DNA of 64,000 bases from Onchidella celtica (GCA_963931925.1 OZ007567.1:90376998-90440997); one strand, 5' to 3'. Positions 44,501 to 50,478 are shown, counted from the first letter of the stretch. The notes: generated by a model from the letters alone, not told the origin. Numbers and translations: made by a program.

Positions 44501-46459
44501 AACTTCAATCTCTGTAGGAAAACCCGTTGTTGTTGTTGTTGTTGTTTTTAAGTTGCAGTAGGACTATAATAAATCTGCATAATTAATTTATCATTTTTAT
44601 ATCATGCAATAAGCCCCGCCTCCGACCAGCGCGCAAACTGTGTGCATGATATTTCTTTGGAGGCGTAAGGAAGGACGTGTCTCATTTGATTTTATCTAGT
44701 ATCTTTGGTACATTTTACAACTGCCGTCTTTGCTTGTCTTGCCAATTCATAGCTATTTTTAGGGGAAGCAGATAATTCTCGACGGTACAAGATAAACCGT
44801 AGTTAGCAGTGGCGTGCAGAGGTTTGGGGCCAACTCCTTGATTGCATACCCCGAGACTCAAGTTTAGGGCCTGGTACAGAGAAATGTAGCAACGGACATT
44901 TTAAATACGTAAAAGCAGATCAAATAAACTGTGAATTTAAGCGAACTCTACAGTGCTAGTAGATTTACCACAAATTAGTATTATTATCCTAATCGACATT
45001 ACGCACAGTATGGACAGGTTCTCTACTCTGGCCTTTGTTATTAAAACACGGATCCACATTCACACCAGTTTGTGGGACCGAATGGCAGCGTGTACAATGA
45101 TTATTTCAAATTTTAAAAAACTGAATTTTAATTTCACTCTTTGATTGGATCCCCCCCCCCCCCCCAACCCCTCTGTAATGGATGCCCCCTCTGCCATCCA
45201 CACACAACTGGAAGACTGGAGTGCAAACTTGTTCATCACGAAATGCATGCGAGCATTATCAGTCGTTTTAAACAGGCTTATGAAATTAACCATTTATCGT
45301 GCTGTTAGCTGTTGATAACTGCTCCGCCCACAGCTGTGTGTGTGTGCGTGTGTGTGTGTGTGTGTGTGTATCTTTTTAATGTGTGTTATCAGAATCTTTG
45401 AAATGTTATTTTACGGTACTGCAAAACCTTGACACTGTTTTGCTTTAATTGCATCGTTGTTTCATCATCTTTATCATTATTTTTTTTACCATGATATTAG
45501 CAGAAATCCCCTATCCTCACCCACCCATCTGTTTTCCGTCGTCATATAATTATGTACTTTGCCATGTATTTATGATCTCATCGAGGATCTTTCAATCACT
45601 TTTCCCGACAGTGGTGTGACCACGGGCAGTGTGTCTACGCATCGGAGGCACCTGCAAGACCAGGTAAAATGCAGATCCTCAAATTATGTTAATTTATTTT
45701 GGCAACAGACTCGTTCTTTGAGATTACTTCATCTACAAAGAGAAGTTGCAGGGCTATATTATATGAGAACTTTTCTGAATGGACGAAAAAAAACAACTAC
45801 TGGTGATGAGTTTTGAATTATACTTTGTACAATCGAGTCTCACGGTGGCATGAGTCCTGTGTGCCGTAAACATTTTTAATTGATGAATTTTAACTCCTGG
45901 AAATGTGCTCGGTTTAATCTCAAATTAGAAAAAAAAGTGATAGTATGCATTCAATTGAAATTAATCATCATAAAGAAGTCTCGATGTTGTTGTGTTATCG
46001 AAAATTCGGCCCTCCATGTATCATCCCAGCATTATTTTTCAGATACATGAAAAATAATTTTGGGACAACATCTCAGTTCTAGCATTTTGTATGTTTGGCA
46101 CAATATAGAAATTACAAGCCATTTAATTCTGTCCTGCGAATAGATCTTAGGAAGTTCCCGTCATATTATGTTTTCAGTATAAAGGCATGAGCAGAGAAAA
46201 TCTGAAGGTCATGGCCTTTCCATCCATCACTTTAGTGGCTTGTCCTCAAGGTGATGATCCGGAGGTTGCCTGTGACGTGGACAGTTGCACAGGTGATGCG
46301 ACCAACAGAACCCTCTGTTGCCAGACTTGTTATAATCTTGAAACAACAACCACCACCACCACCACAACTTCTGATCCACCCACTAGCTGTGGCGAGTTTT
46401 GCAAGTGTCGTAAAAGATTCTCATACTTTTCCTGCTTGTTACTTTCATTATGGACGTAG
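14050..46459 (+). CDS. Secreted ADAMTS/mig-17-like zinc metalloprotease, 17 coding exons (662 aa)
   Basis: Extracellular zinc endopeptidase of the reprolysin (M12B) type, expected to cut matrix or cell-surface proteins. Exons: 14050-14140, 15086-15134, 15251-15464, 16183-16275, 16917-17058, 17521-17598, 22655-22727, 25294-25372, 25697-25784, 27035-27209, 40014-40054, 40916-41021, 42805-42995, 43507-43625, 44166-44288, 45612-45663, 46185-46459. All phases agree and the total is a multiple of three. Signal peptide is at residues about 1-22, propeptide to about 230 ending in the dibasic LQTKR, catalytic domain about 231-470 with HELGHSLSSKHD (zinc His405, His409, His415; Glu406) and Met-turn YVMN (Met431). 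The ADAMTS-type Cys-rich module is about 474-570, then a Thr run and a CC-containing Cys-rich end. No thrombospondin repeat is visible. A poly(A) signal AATAAA is at 46771. Least certain joins: exon 2, the 42995/43507 pair and the 46185 acceptor. Confidence 0.8.
15086..15134 (+). CDS. Metalloprotease exon 2 (tentative)
   Basis: Good acceptor (poly-T then ctttcag) and weak donor (AG/gtgtcc). I include it because it converts phase 1 from exon 1 into the phase 2 needed by exon 3 with no stop. It encodes about 16 residues (TTVTFYQALMRPKAH). Confidence 0.5.
15251..15464 (+). CDS. Metalloprotease exon 3: propeptide
   Basis: Acceptor 'tgtatacag', donor TTTA/gtaaga. Encodes 71 residues including EELQLDLIRRTEPG and FPVYRLRNSKLEPIPLP. 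No family motif beyond propeptide-like composition. Confidence 0.7.
15661..15796. repeat. Short imperfect tandem duplication in intron 3
   Basis: 'agaaatcacc...aaggcctgatt(a/g)caga' occurs at 15671 and 15759, 88 bp apart. Non-coding. Confidence 0.55.
16183..16275 (+). CDS. Metalloprotease exon 4: propeptide
   Basis: Acceptor 'ctccattcag', donor CTG/gtaaga, phase 0 on both sides. Encodes 31 residues (NLNSALYEEKDGQG...). Confidence 0.7.
16917..17058 (+). CDS. Metalloprotease exon 5: propeptide
   Basis: Begins NGHFFRDGKLLEV, resembling the conserved 'xxC/HFYRGxxL' segment of ADAM/ADAMTS propeptides. An acidic run ETDDDDQFEGD follows. Donor AAAG/gtaaaa. The acceptor 'actggatag' has a poor pyrimidine tract. 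Confidence 0.7.
17521..17598 (+). CDS. Metalloprotease exon 6: propeptide end
   Basis: Strong acceptor (ttttcttccag), donor GATG/gtattc, phases 1 to 1. Acidic segment DLVFPDVTKSETPFLDDV. The 5.1-kb intron that follows holds a full-length LINE. Confidence 0.7.
18005..18130. repeat. Dispersed repeat, copy 1 (inverted copy at 58915-59020)
   Basis: The core 'ctctaggatgggctgg' and 'cccagcctca(c/t)ccagaca' occurs here and as its reverse complement in the last TRMT1 intron. Similarity extends over about 120 bp. Size and lack of coding fit a SINE or MITE family; no TIR or tRNA-like head is resolved. Confidence 0.65.
18875..22601 (+). mobile_element. Apparently full-length RTE-like LINE, 3.7 kb, 11-bp TSD
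   Basis: Bounded by a perfect TCTAGGTCGTA duplication (18864-18874 and 22602-22612). It has about 460 bp of 5' UTR, one uninterrupted ORF with endonuclease and reverse transcriptase, a 53-bp 3' UTR and no poly(A) tail. It lies in the intron between metalloprotease exons 6 and 7, same strand as the gene. All catalytic motifs are present, so this copy may be recent and competent. Confidence 0.9.
19417..22548 (+). CDS. LINE endonuclease/reverse transcriptase polyprotein (1,043 aa from this Met)
   Basis: Drives target-primed reverse transcription of the LINE. An APE-type endonuclease occupies residues about 1-250: QETR (Glu38), LGDFNARVG (Asp145, Asn147), LDLIL (Asp214), TDHA (Asp240, His241). 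Reverse transcriptase follows: FVDLTKAFDTV near 614, GVKQGCVLAP, and LLFADDAAIV with the FADD catalytic pair near 734-737. The C-terminus has a CNHC...H...C zinc-finger-like motif. The same frame is open back to 19333, and the endonuclease-start block KLGTWNVRTM lies just before the annotated Met, so the real start is probably upstream or non-AUG. No stops or frameshifts are seen. Confidence 0.9.
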   Translation: MRPGLQQQDLTDIDSIRKSQIIDRELQLLNIDIAALQETRLPDSGSVKEENYTFFWQGLSSEQPRIHGVGFAVKNSLINSIATPIGVSERIMTLRLNTRSGFTNIICVYAPTLTSSDETKDIFYEALQRTLHNIPLTEGLLILGDFNARVGADHSAWPKCIGHFGIGNINENGQRLLELCSVNSLCVTNTYFDLKRCQRTSWRHPRSGHWHQLDLILSRRKSLGCIKITRSLHSADCDTDHALVVSKIKISAKKIYRSKAPSIPKINVTAIRDESNRKSFEKLFAESMDNVTQCDSVDETWNTLSSKIHDCAIKSFGQHKVSNNDWVAQNSEILLPLIEQKKSAFNEYNKNCNQSTKTCLKNAKAKLQLEVRRCANKYWTDLCNSIQEANEKGDMKTAFSQMKVALGPIITKSAALKSVNGEPITDKNEQLNRWVEHYSLLYSTEKNIPPDFEEHLQKLPIMAELDAEPSLVELSNAIDHLSAGKATGSDNIPAEVLKDLKGPLLPHLYNLLLQCWKEGVIPHNMRDAKIVTLYKNKGDKGDCNNYRGISLLSITGKAFARVILCRLQQLAEKVLPETQCGFRSKRSTIDMIFALRQIQEKCKEQNRPLITCFVDLTKAFDTVSRSGLYAVLKSIGCPPTLLKLIASFHTDMRACVNFEGCTSNSFAVNSGVKQGCVLAPTLFGIYFAALLKNAFGQCSGGVLINTRVDGSIFNVARLKAKSRTEHIMLQELLFADDAAIVAHDETTLQALINSLAKACDKFMLRISVSKTVVLTQGLRNPNPIMLNGSPLEQVGKFCYLGSTISGSTDITTEINARIGKAATAFGKLSKRVWNNSKLTIKTKVLVYQTCVLSTLLYGSETWTTYSKHERSLNSFHLRCLRKILKIKWQDRISNIEVLSRANIPSTQALLGKKRLRWLGHLHRMENDRIPRQILYGELATGNRPRGRPHLRFKDTCKVTMKAFNIDPNEWENLANDRSRWRQKLRSGTLAIDFKAKETYLTKRQRRNENTRQSEPKRLTCNHCHRTLGSNIGRVSHERSCQSK
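22655..22727 (+). CDS. Metalloprotease exon 7: first catalytic-domain strand
   Basis: Acceptor 'ggtcttgacag', donor CAGCG/gtgaga. Encodes ...LQTKRYIELAIVTDYQVFQR, the characteristic first strand and helix of reprolysin domains. It sits in the only 354 bp between the LINE TSD (ends 22612) and the solo-LTR TSD (starts 22967). Phases 1 to 2 fit both neighbours. Confidence 0.85.
23140..24141 (-). mobile_element. 5'-truncated LINE fragment, 1.0 kb, 11-bp TSD
   Basis: Flanked by ACTGCATAATA (23129-23139 and 24142-24152). It contains only the 3' third of the LINE ORF plus a 3' UTR. It is nested in the solo LTR, so it is the younger of the two insertions. Confidence 0.9.
23275..24141 (-). pseudogene. 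C-terminal LINE reverse transcriptase with C2H2 finger
   Basis: Starts inside the RT domain (NFGLTISTKKTEVL, just after the active site), then FTYLGSTLS, TLLYGAETWTV, CLRKILRIKWQDKI, RWAGHVVRM and a C-terminal CHLCGRVC...GLISHMRSH zinc finger. It is the same LINE lineage as 19417-22548 but distinct in sequence. The open frame continues into the TSD and flank at its 5' end. Confidence 0.85.
25294..25372 (+). CDS. Metalloprotease exon 8
   Basis: Acceptor 'cacattcacag', donor GCG/gtaaat, phases 2 to 0. Encodes FLELFDNNQQIAKYQKAQHY..., continuing the catalytic-domain helix from exon 7. Confidence 0.75.
25697..25784 (+). CDS. Metalloprotease exon 9
   Basis: Acceptor 'tattccccag', donor TCCG/gtaaaa, phases 0 to 1. 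Encodes SDEKDLSIFALGSVNVV..., at the position of the second catalytic-domain strand. Phase fit on both sides is the main support. Confidence 0.65.
26383..26435. repeat. (GAAA)n microsatellite
   Basis: Interrupted 'gaaa' array in the intron between exons 9 and 10. Confidence 0.8.
27035..27209 (+). CDS. Metalloprotease exon 10
   Basis: Acceptor 'tccccaacag', donor AGCGG/gtaaga, phases 1 to 2. Encodes VPSECPWAKDNAIEGTDKID, ALRGFRNFAA and DHKMYIS, matching the mid-catalytic helix and strand of the family. The next intron is 12.8 kb and contains the nested LTR elements. Confidence 0.8.
27600..27787. repeat. (CT)n-rich microsatellite, about 190 bp
   Basis: Mostly CTCTCT with TGTCT and CGCT variants. 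It is open in several frames only because of composition. Confidence 0.9.
28069..30606 (-). repeat. 3' LTR of the gypsy element
   Basis: 2,538 bp, with a 10-G run at 29510-29519. Short ORFs in it recur identically in the other LTR and are not genes. Confidence 0.95.
30607..30618 (-). other. Polypurine tract
   Basis: Minus strand AGCAGGGGAGAA directly abuts the 3' LTR, the expected site for plus-strand priming. Confidence 0.75.
30619..31304. other. Gypsy 3' non-coding region
   Basis: About 690 bp between the pol stop and the polypurine tract, with no domain recognised. An env gene would lie here in an errantivirus-type element; none is seen. Confidence 0.7.
31305..35165 (-). CDS. Gypsy Pol polyprotein (about 1,286 aa)
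   Basis: Retrotransposon polyprotein. Protease has DTGS at residues 65-68. Reverse transcriptase has LDLASGYHQV near 424 and YLDD at 486-489. RNase H has Asp649, Glu693, Asp719 and Asp761. Integrase has an HHCC zinc finger about 909-946 and a DD35E core of Asp976, Asp1035 and Glu1071. A basic C-terminal region (GDHVLVKHHYPGRHKIQD) follows. No stops or frameshifts interrupt it. The first codon counted here is GTG; there is no good AUG, and the frame is -1 relative to gag and overlaps its end, so Pol is probably made by ribosomal frameshifting. Confidence 0.95.
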   Translation of the reverse strand: MCTTGTLRKGLPPLSTQATGGRATPVDQSPATDGSSEDSFTRRAVGELPVRTVQLNGIPVTGTIDTGSQVTTVTSAIYQRHFKGKLQRPTQHYKLTAANGLSIPYEGYMVADVTVDGQTAQDRIVFVLSGDGPALNSCLIGMNVLNHLDVTLPPPNFSQQQHPYARAPKQATVIPARTVKTVVATGGNTRNQETVILEAIVDGPRRGLAVLTTYVTPIDGKLKVLVMNETDEDVVLPARAPLGKIYPASPAVHVNHVNCESPRSPVNHPPRQGPTPEALQKLTEMVSIPTLNNHEQITPRDLLVTHQDVFAWTDAELGYTDRVQHNIVVTDDTPVSQPYRRIPPSQLKEVQEHIEDLLRRGVIQPSSSPYASPIVVCRKKSGELRLCVDYRQLNNITMKDAFPLPRIDECLDILGGSKFFSTLDLASGYHQVAMSEESREKTAFICPFGLYEYNRMPFGLCNAPATFQRLMQSTMSDFIFKILLVYLDDLLVFSPTLTEHLERLESVFTRLRAIGVRLNPNKCSFARSSVPFLGHTISNEGISTDEDKVRAITEYPMPKTMRDLRTFLGMVGYYRRFIKHFARIARPLHEVISKANQQNQGSYKKHQKLGELWTTECRQAFLELRDALYSDAVMLAYPDFDKPFVLEVDASHEGLGAVLSQEKDGRRRVISYASRGLRPNERKMRGYSSYKLELLAMKWAITEKYRGYLLGNCFTVYTDNNPLSHILSSKRSAVEQRWIAELAMFNFDIKYRSGKENANADALSRHPLPAPPDEDADELVTIASACLQSTTHLPLEVATTVGEEVFVNHLHLSPAKALIPSLNNEDLAAAQEDDPAIQVVYRAVRAQQKPTAIERKDLTSDTLAILKQWHKLSIHDSILVRKILDPVHGEVKQVVLPSKYRETAIRFAHDGTGHQGPERTLAHIRQRTYWPDQTSMVQQYCQQCERCQRSKHPPVRVAKPTGHLVATHPLQIVAMDFAKIEPTTDGYENILVMTDVFTKWTVAVPTKDQTAATVVRHLIHSWIVHYGVPERLHSDQGRQFEAEVVRQLCSHYGITKSRTTAYHPQGNGQCERFNRTMFSLLSTLLPEQKLRWREYLPELTFCYNATPHSSTGVSPYELLFGRKPRLPLDVCLGDETPASTSVGDYVQRHIQRLNELRAKVARKVESTHLLQDARRTTPHNAAHLQPGDHVLVKHHYPGRHKIQDPYPGPVHTVLSVPPPHGGYFTIRNPDGDASAVNGDLLRLFHPPVVNTHPQHPPPLPASTDVWYSQPTTLASHLQPNQTLNMG
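35087..36016 (-). CDS. Gypsy Gag (309 aa)
   Basis: Structural capsid/nucleocapsid protein. It starts 64 bp downstream of the 5' LTR. The middle (AFGEHRSPSDLFIALSQCRQ, then RPGETVRGFSHRLRDMFDAL) matches the retrotransposon Gag fold, and a single CCHC zinc knuckle, CFQCARQGHFAKDC, lies near the C-terminus (about residues 282-295). It ends inside the region that overlaps the start of pol. Confidence 0.9.
   Translation of the reverse strand: MPRTTGSRSSDEEQPPAPPPMPTQPYIIMAAEQPRIDTFYGDMGRGGAERFEGQLRACWSSRPELSEDRRLTILLNSVGPEVRAELKCHPREVQRDPERALQCILEAFGEHRSPSDLFIALSQCRQRPGETVRGFSHRLRDMFDALTKRQSALREPIYEESILRDIFMGALSSESLTAQLREYRFQHPDATFLDIRNTAIRWYDDRGHPDSHVQAIATRADNRPPQHSAAATANTSDRAIADLNGRLEKMEALLSRLAEEEPLSHRRRRTRGQRTERGPGACFQCARQGHFAKDCRRYPRKPQGEGRPL
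36056..36074 (-). other. tRNA-Leu-type primer-binding site of the gypsy element
   Basis: Minus strand TGGTGTCAAGAAGTGGGAT, 5 bp inside the 5' LTR. It is the same tRNA class as in the small LTR element, with one extra base in the middle. Confidence 0.8.
36080..38618 (-). repeat. 5' LTR of the gypsy element
   Basis: 2,539 bp, the same as 28069-30606 except an 11-G run at about 37521-37531. At 2.5 kb it is unusually long for a gypsy LTR. It should contain the element's promoter on the minus strand, but I cannot place a TATA box with confidence. Confidence 0.95.
40014..40054 (+). CDS. Metalloprotease exon 11 (41 bp)
   Basis: Encodes GYRLAKSDGSTGTL, the segment just before the conserved 'GxAYxxxxC' strand. 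Acceptor 'cctttcaag', donor TTAG/gtaagt, phases 2 to 1. Confidence 0.8.
40916..41021 (+). CDS. Metalloprotease exon 12: zinc-binding motif start
   Basis: Encodes GVAYVSTTCSNWGVS... and ends in AHELGHS, with the first two zinc histidines and the catalytic Glu. Donor CACAG/gtaatt splits the motif in phase 2. Confidence 0.9.
41553..41640. repeat. (AAT)n microsatellite joined to a TATATAGCGC...GCGCTTTACA module
   Basis: Nine or so AAT units are followed by 'tttatatagcgcatttcc' and 'tatgcgctttacag'. From memory this paired motif is common next to microsatellites in marine invertebrate genomes. I call it a dispersed repeat, not a gene. Confidence 0.55.
41697..41750. repeat. CT-rich microsatellite
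   Basis: Interrupted (CT)n in the intron between exons 12 and 13. Confidence 0.75.
41997..42151. mobile_element. hAT-like MITE, 155 bp, 8-bp TSD
   Basis: The ends are inverted: CAGTGGCGTGCAGAG on the left, and CAGTGGCGTGCAGAGAG on the right read backwards. Flanking octamers CTTAAAAC (41989-41996) and CTTGAAAC (42152-42159) match at 7 of 8 positions. Non-coding. Confidence 0.8.
42805..42995 (+). CDS. Metalloprotease exon 13: third zinc His and Met-turn
   Basis: Begins LSSKHD, completing HELGHSLSSKHD, then HYVMN (Met-turn) and two further cysteines. The donor I prefer is ATAT/gtaaca at 42996, which keeps phase with exon 14. A donor at 43010 (GATC/gtaaac) leaves phase 0 and does not fit. Confidence 0.8.
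43507..43625 (+). CDS. Metalloprotease exon 14: Cys-rich module, part 1
   Basis: Encodes AGQYFDADQQCLIYFGTGSRF, the 'PGxxYxxxxQCxxxFGxxSxxC' signature of the ADAMTS disintegrin/Cys-rich region. Acceptor 'caatcagag', donor CGG/gtatgt. Confidence 0.85.
44166..44288 (+). CDS. Metalloprotease exon 15: Cys-rich module, part 2
   Basis: 41 codons in phase 0 with CIRVQC, QCGTMVPLHGTSCG, matching 'CxxLxC ... plxGTxCG'. Donor AACAAG/gtccga is weak, but the next exon starts exactly with the expected Trp-Cys. Confidence 0.85.
44817..45198. mobile_element. Longer, decayed relative of the 41997 MITE
   Basis: Starts CAGTGGCGTGCAGAGG and follows the 155-bp copy to 'agggcctgg' (44873). It then has about 260 bp absent from the short copy before 'actctttgattggat' resumes at about 45138. 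The right terminus is degraded. The short copy may be an internal-deletion derivative of this type. Confidence 0.65.
45338..45372. repeat. (TG)n microsatellite
   Basis: 'gtgtgtgtgcgtgtgtgtg' run in the intron before exon 16. Confidence 0.85.
45612..45663 (+). CDS. Metalloprotease exon 16: end of Cys-rich module
   Basis: Begins WCDHGQCVY, the conserved 'kWCxxGxC' end of the ADAMTS Cys-rich module. Acceptor 'ttcccgacag', donor CAG/gtaaaa, phase 0 to 1. Confidence 0.85.
46185..46459 (+). CDS. Metalloprotease exon 17: C-terminal Cys-rich end and stop
   Basis: Open frame with CPQGDDPEVACDVDSC, LCCQTC and a Thr9 run, ending in a hydrophobic FSCLLLSLWT and TAG. The CC-xx-C spacing is reminiscent of a PLAC domain. 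Two acceptors are possible: 46177 (cag) gives the wrong phase from exon 16, while 46184 (aaag) gives the right one. Confidence 0.65.
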
Positions 46460-46770
46460 GGGCAAACGAGCAGTGCTTTAAAAAAAGGTCTTTTCAGATC
46501 GATTCACGAAAAGTCTAATGAGGTAAAGCAATTGAGATTGTTTTACTTGAATATTTGCGTTTCCACTTCCAAAGCTTTTCCTGCTGAACATGAATAAATA
46601 TGTTACATACGATAACATTGTTTGACTTCGATTATGGACTTTGACTTGGCTTACTGCCCGATGTGTGAGGTCATAATGTAGAATGAAACCAACAACTTTA
46701 GCACTCTCTGAAAAGATTTTTCTTTTACCACCGTTATTGCCATTATAAATCATTTTTGCTTTCGATGGTG

Positions 46771-46776
46771 AATAAA
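46771..46776 (+). promoter_or_regulatory. Poly(A) signal of the metalloprotease gene
   Basis: AATAAA 312 nt after the stop codon; the first canonical signal downstream. Confidence 0.6.
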
Positions 46777-47280
46777 ATGCCTCAAATCAGGTATTAGAAT
46801 GTCCGTCAAGTCACATATCTTATTGTAAAAAAAAAAAAAATGTTGTGACGGGAGTAATTCATTGTGGTGCAGTTTTGGCCCCCTCCCGCCCCCCCCCCCT
46901 TTTTTTTTGGTGCAACCTCATCTAGATCTAATTCAGAAAACAAAAATTCTGATACATGTAGCATTCTCCATGTAATGATAAACACCGGAACTTTTAGTCT
47001 TTTTTCAGCAACAACCCACATTCCACCAACTCATGCTTATAGACTGCCCATAACGGCATAAGCAAGCTCCGCAGCTTCACGTACCATCAGGATAGAACTG
47101 AGCTTTTGAAGATAGGCGTGTTTACAAGCGTTAATGCTCAACATCATGGTTTGTGAATCTGAAATTATTTCGAGCGATACCTCCAGTTTGTTGTTCCATT
47201 TCCCGAAACTAAATTTATATTCTCCTACAATTGACAGCTCACGTGAAGCTTATGCACAACCAAAAACACCCCCTACACAC

Positions 47281-47434
47281 ACAAAAAACCAACGACAAAC
47301 AACGCTCCGCTCCCCATCACCTGACCACTTTTACTATCGTATCCCCCCCCCCCCCCCACAAAAAACCAACGACAAACAACGCTCCGCTCCCCATCACCTG
47401 ACCACTTTTACTATCGTATCTCCCCCCCCCCCCT
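47281..47434. repeat. Near-perfect 77-bp tandem duplication
   Basis: Two copies of a unit starting 'acaaaaaaccaacgacaaac' and ending in a poly(C) run, at 47281 and 47358. Near identity implies a recent event. Confidence 0.85.
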
Positions 47435-48589
47435 TCCAACCTGATCATAAGCCCTGGAGTTAGTATGGCCATTTTGCCATTAAGAAAAGGTAACTGTAGC
47501 CAAAGATTGCTATGGCCAACTAATCAAACGTATTTCTATTCCGGTACCGAAATCAAACATGAAAAAAAAAAAACAACTGGTGACATGGTCCAATGATTCC
47601 ATGTCCCTTTAGGAGTTATCCACAAAGCATGTACTCACAGAGTTGGGGGGGGGGGTGCATCCAGTGTATAGAAAATGCACACGGGGGGTGTTTAAAAGCG
47701 TACATGTACACATTTAACTTGCTGCTGTGGTTTTGTGTTATTTTTTCAGCAAGATAAAATGTATGACAAAATTAAATACATGTACAGGCTATCTTTTTAA
47801 TGAAACAGTGAAATAGTAGGTGCAAAATGCCATTTAAAGTTTCAAAATATCAATATCTTAGCATGGACACTCAACATCGTAATGGCCATACCCTTTTACA
47901 AGAAAGGGGGAAGGGGGTGGAGCCAAACGTATGGAATGGATTTGGGATGGGGAGGTGAAAAATACGAGCGCCGTACTTCAATGGCCTTTAGGCCCCCAGT
48001 TCATGCAGGCTTGCTACTGGTCTCGTAGTTGCTATCGGGCAGAAGAAATCGCGCCAAAACGTGTTTTTCCTTGCTCTTTTGCTAAGGGAGGACAATTATA
48101 ATAAACTGACCAAAAGGCTCGATCAGTTTCCCCATTTTCCATAAGGCTTCATAAATTATTAAATTGAATTGCGAGTGTGATGAGCTCTGGATAAAAATGA
48201 CAAACTTAGTACATTCTCTAATTCACGAAGGAGAAAAGTAAGAAAGAATTGGGTGCCTGACACAATGAATCCGCAAAAATCTCTTTTCATAAAGAATCAA
48301 CGTTTGTGTCAAGTAGGCCCTATTTAAAAAATTGTATAATTTTTCTTCCGATGCAAAAGTGTCAGAAAAACATAATACGACTGCACACGAATATTGCAGC
48401 TCTTCTGCATTGGAAATAGATTGGCGTCGACGACGAAAACTTCCTTGTTGATTCCCACATGTTTACACCGGAGTCCTCTGCAAGACAGGTAGAATCCCCC
48501 TGTCTCTGTACCTGCCTCACTGCACGTCTGGCTCAACCATATTAACGCTATAATGGCCCCTTCCTCATATTCACCCAAGCTCTCACTTT

Positions 48590-48862
48590 TTGTCCGGTCC
48601 GGAGTGCATTTAACTTTCTAGGCCACTGATCTCTAGAATCTACATCCAGACTGGTTCTGGACTGGATCGGAGCAAGAAAATGGCAATGTAGATGAATCAA
48701 CTAGAAATCTACATCTAGATCTAGACCTCTAGATCTAGTAGATCAAGATTTAGTCAAAATGTAGCAAATAGAAAAAGTTATTTACTGCAAAGCCTCTGTG
48801 AATTCCAGACGATAAGTAGGCCTAGATCTAGACTAGATCTAGAATCTAGATAGACTCTAGAT
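48590..48862. repeat. TCTAGATCTAG-rich palindromic cluster
   Basis: Many overlapping 'ctagatct'/'agatctag' palindromes within about 270 bp. Low-complexity and non-coding. Confidence 0.6.
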
Positions 48863-49699
48863 CTATCCACATAAAATTTGTGATTGTGATTATAATGTGA
48901 AACATTCTAAAATTTCTAAAATTGTTCAATTTTTCATCCTGTTGCTAGTGTTATATTTTTTGTTCCTGTCAAAGGTCAGCTGACGGAAAACTTGATTCCT
49001 TTTCTTTATGTTTTATTGTATCATTTTCTGTATTATTTCTTACAATGCGACTGTGAGGCTTGACTCAATACAACTTTCTCTTTTTGCGACACTTTGAGTT
49101 TGACAATGTTTCAAGCCTTGCCACAACCACACAGCATGTTTTTGTTTTTTTTGTATACTTTCGGTTAACCCACCTTGAGGACATGTATGCACTCTACGTA
49201 CAAGCTAGAAATCAAATCTCTTGTCAAATTCATTAAGATAAGATGTTTGTGTTCAGAAAACAAAAGTATCGGTAATGGAAGTCCAGCCTTAACCCACGAT
49301 GAATGAACCCGTCCACGTAACACCCCGTGCGGGGATAGCCAGCGGCCAGCCAGCCGATCGTTCGCGTGTTGCCGATAACCTTGGCGGTCGGGTCAATCGG
49401 GTCCTTGTGAACACGTGTACCGTGTATACTTCAGGACGCAATAACAACAATAGTGGTGGGTAAATCGTAAGTGACCCCTAATAATATTTGGATAAAGTAC
49501 TTGTGATGATATTCTGTAACAGTGTAAGTTTTAATTGTGAAATGGAAGGCCCCAAATCAAGAATTTTCTGCATTTACATGCCGTTTAACACGCATTTTAT
49601 AATTTTTCCCAAGACCTCTGCGCTGTTTCTGTCCCAAAGTCAGGCCATTCAGGTGAACAAATTATTCTTTAAGCCATTCGCTTCATTTACTAACCACAT

Positions 49700-50478
49700 T
49701 ACTTTGGTATTACTTTGGTGTAGAACCAGCGTCCTTGCACTCGGGACACACCCACACGTGCTCAGCTCTCCGCGCCATCATGTCGGACAAGGTCTTCTCA
49801 CTAACAACTCCAGTAAGATGTTGATTGAACAGTCGTCTTGCAGTACCACACAACCGGCTCTTGACTCCACAGCCTCTCTGATGCCCAAACAGTTTTATAC
49901 ATTCGATGGTGTCCCCGTCTGCTTGTGGTGCTGTTTCTCTCAAAGCTGCGAGAATTTCATTTTCCCCGAGACTAAGAGAGCCTTGCATTGGGGCCTCACC
50001 AGCAAGCTTATCCGCTCTCTCATTGCCAGATACTCCAGCGTGTCCAGGGGAGAAAATCCAAGTCAGCCTTTTCAGTTTACTGTCGTGCAGATACTGCACC
50101 CATTCAGGTTTGAGGTATCCTGTCTCTATTTTCCTGAGCATGCTCTGGGAATCTGTCACAATGACGGCACATGTGTGGGTGCTCCTCTGTAACCATGCAA
50201 GTGCGTTTTCAGCGGCTACCTCCTCTATTTTCATACTAGATGTTGTGACATGATATGCAGCTCCATCTTCTGCCACTGTCCTGCCATCAACGCTGACCGT
50301 GTAACCCCATCCAGATCTTTCTCCTCTAGTGACTGATCCATCTGTATACACCACCGCATCTCTTGTCCTACTGTTCTCGTGCACCAGTTCCAGCACGTCT
50401 GCATTAACGGCACATGCAGCCCTCTCACGGCATTCTCGGCCCATGGTGAAGACCACTCTAGTGTACTTGCCAGCCATC
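49700..50478 (-). mobile_element. TSD-bounded 779-bp retro-insertion carrying an RNase H domain
   Basis: A perfect 13-bp repeat TTACTAACCACAT flanks it (49687-49699 and 50479-50491). The minus-strand 3' end is a short duplicated ACCAAAGTA tail, not poly(A). This pattern fits a 5'-truncated LINE 3' end from a lineage with a C-terminal RNase H domain (I or Jockey-related groups); the clade is inference. Confidence 0.8.

Larger units (their letters stand above)
46777..49686. other. Intergenic, no gene recognised
   Basis: Contains poly(C)/poly(G) runs at 46888, 47343, 47421 and 47646, the 77-bp duplication at 47281 and the AGATCTA-rich cluster at 48590. ORFs are short and lack motifs. Confidence 0.5.

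Noticed and set aside
49488-50192. 234-codon + strand ORF
   Set aside because: Antisense to the RNase H ORF, whose catalytic motifs are on the minus strand.
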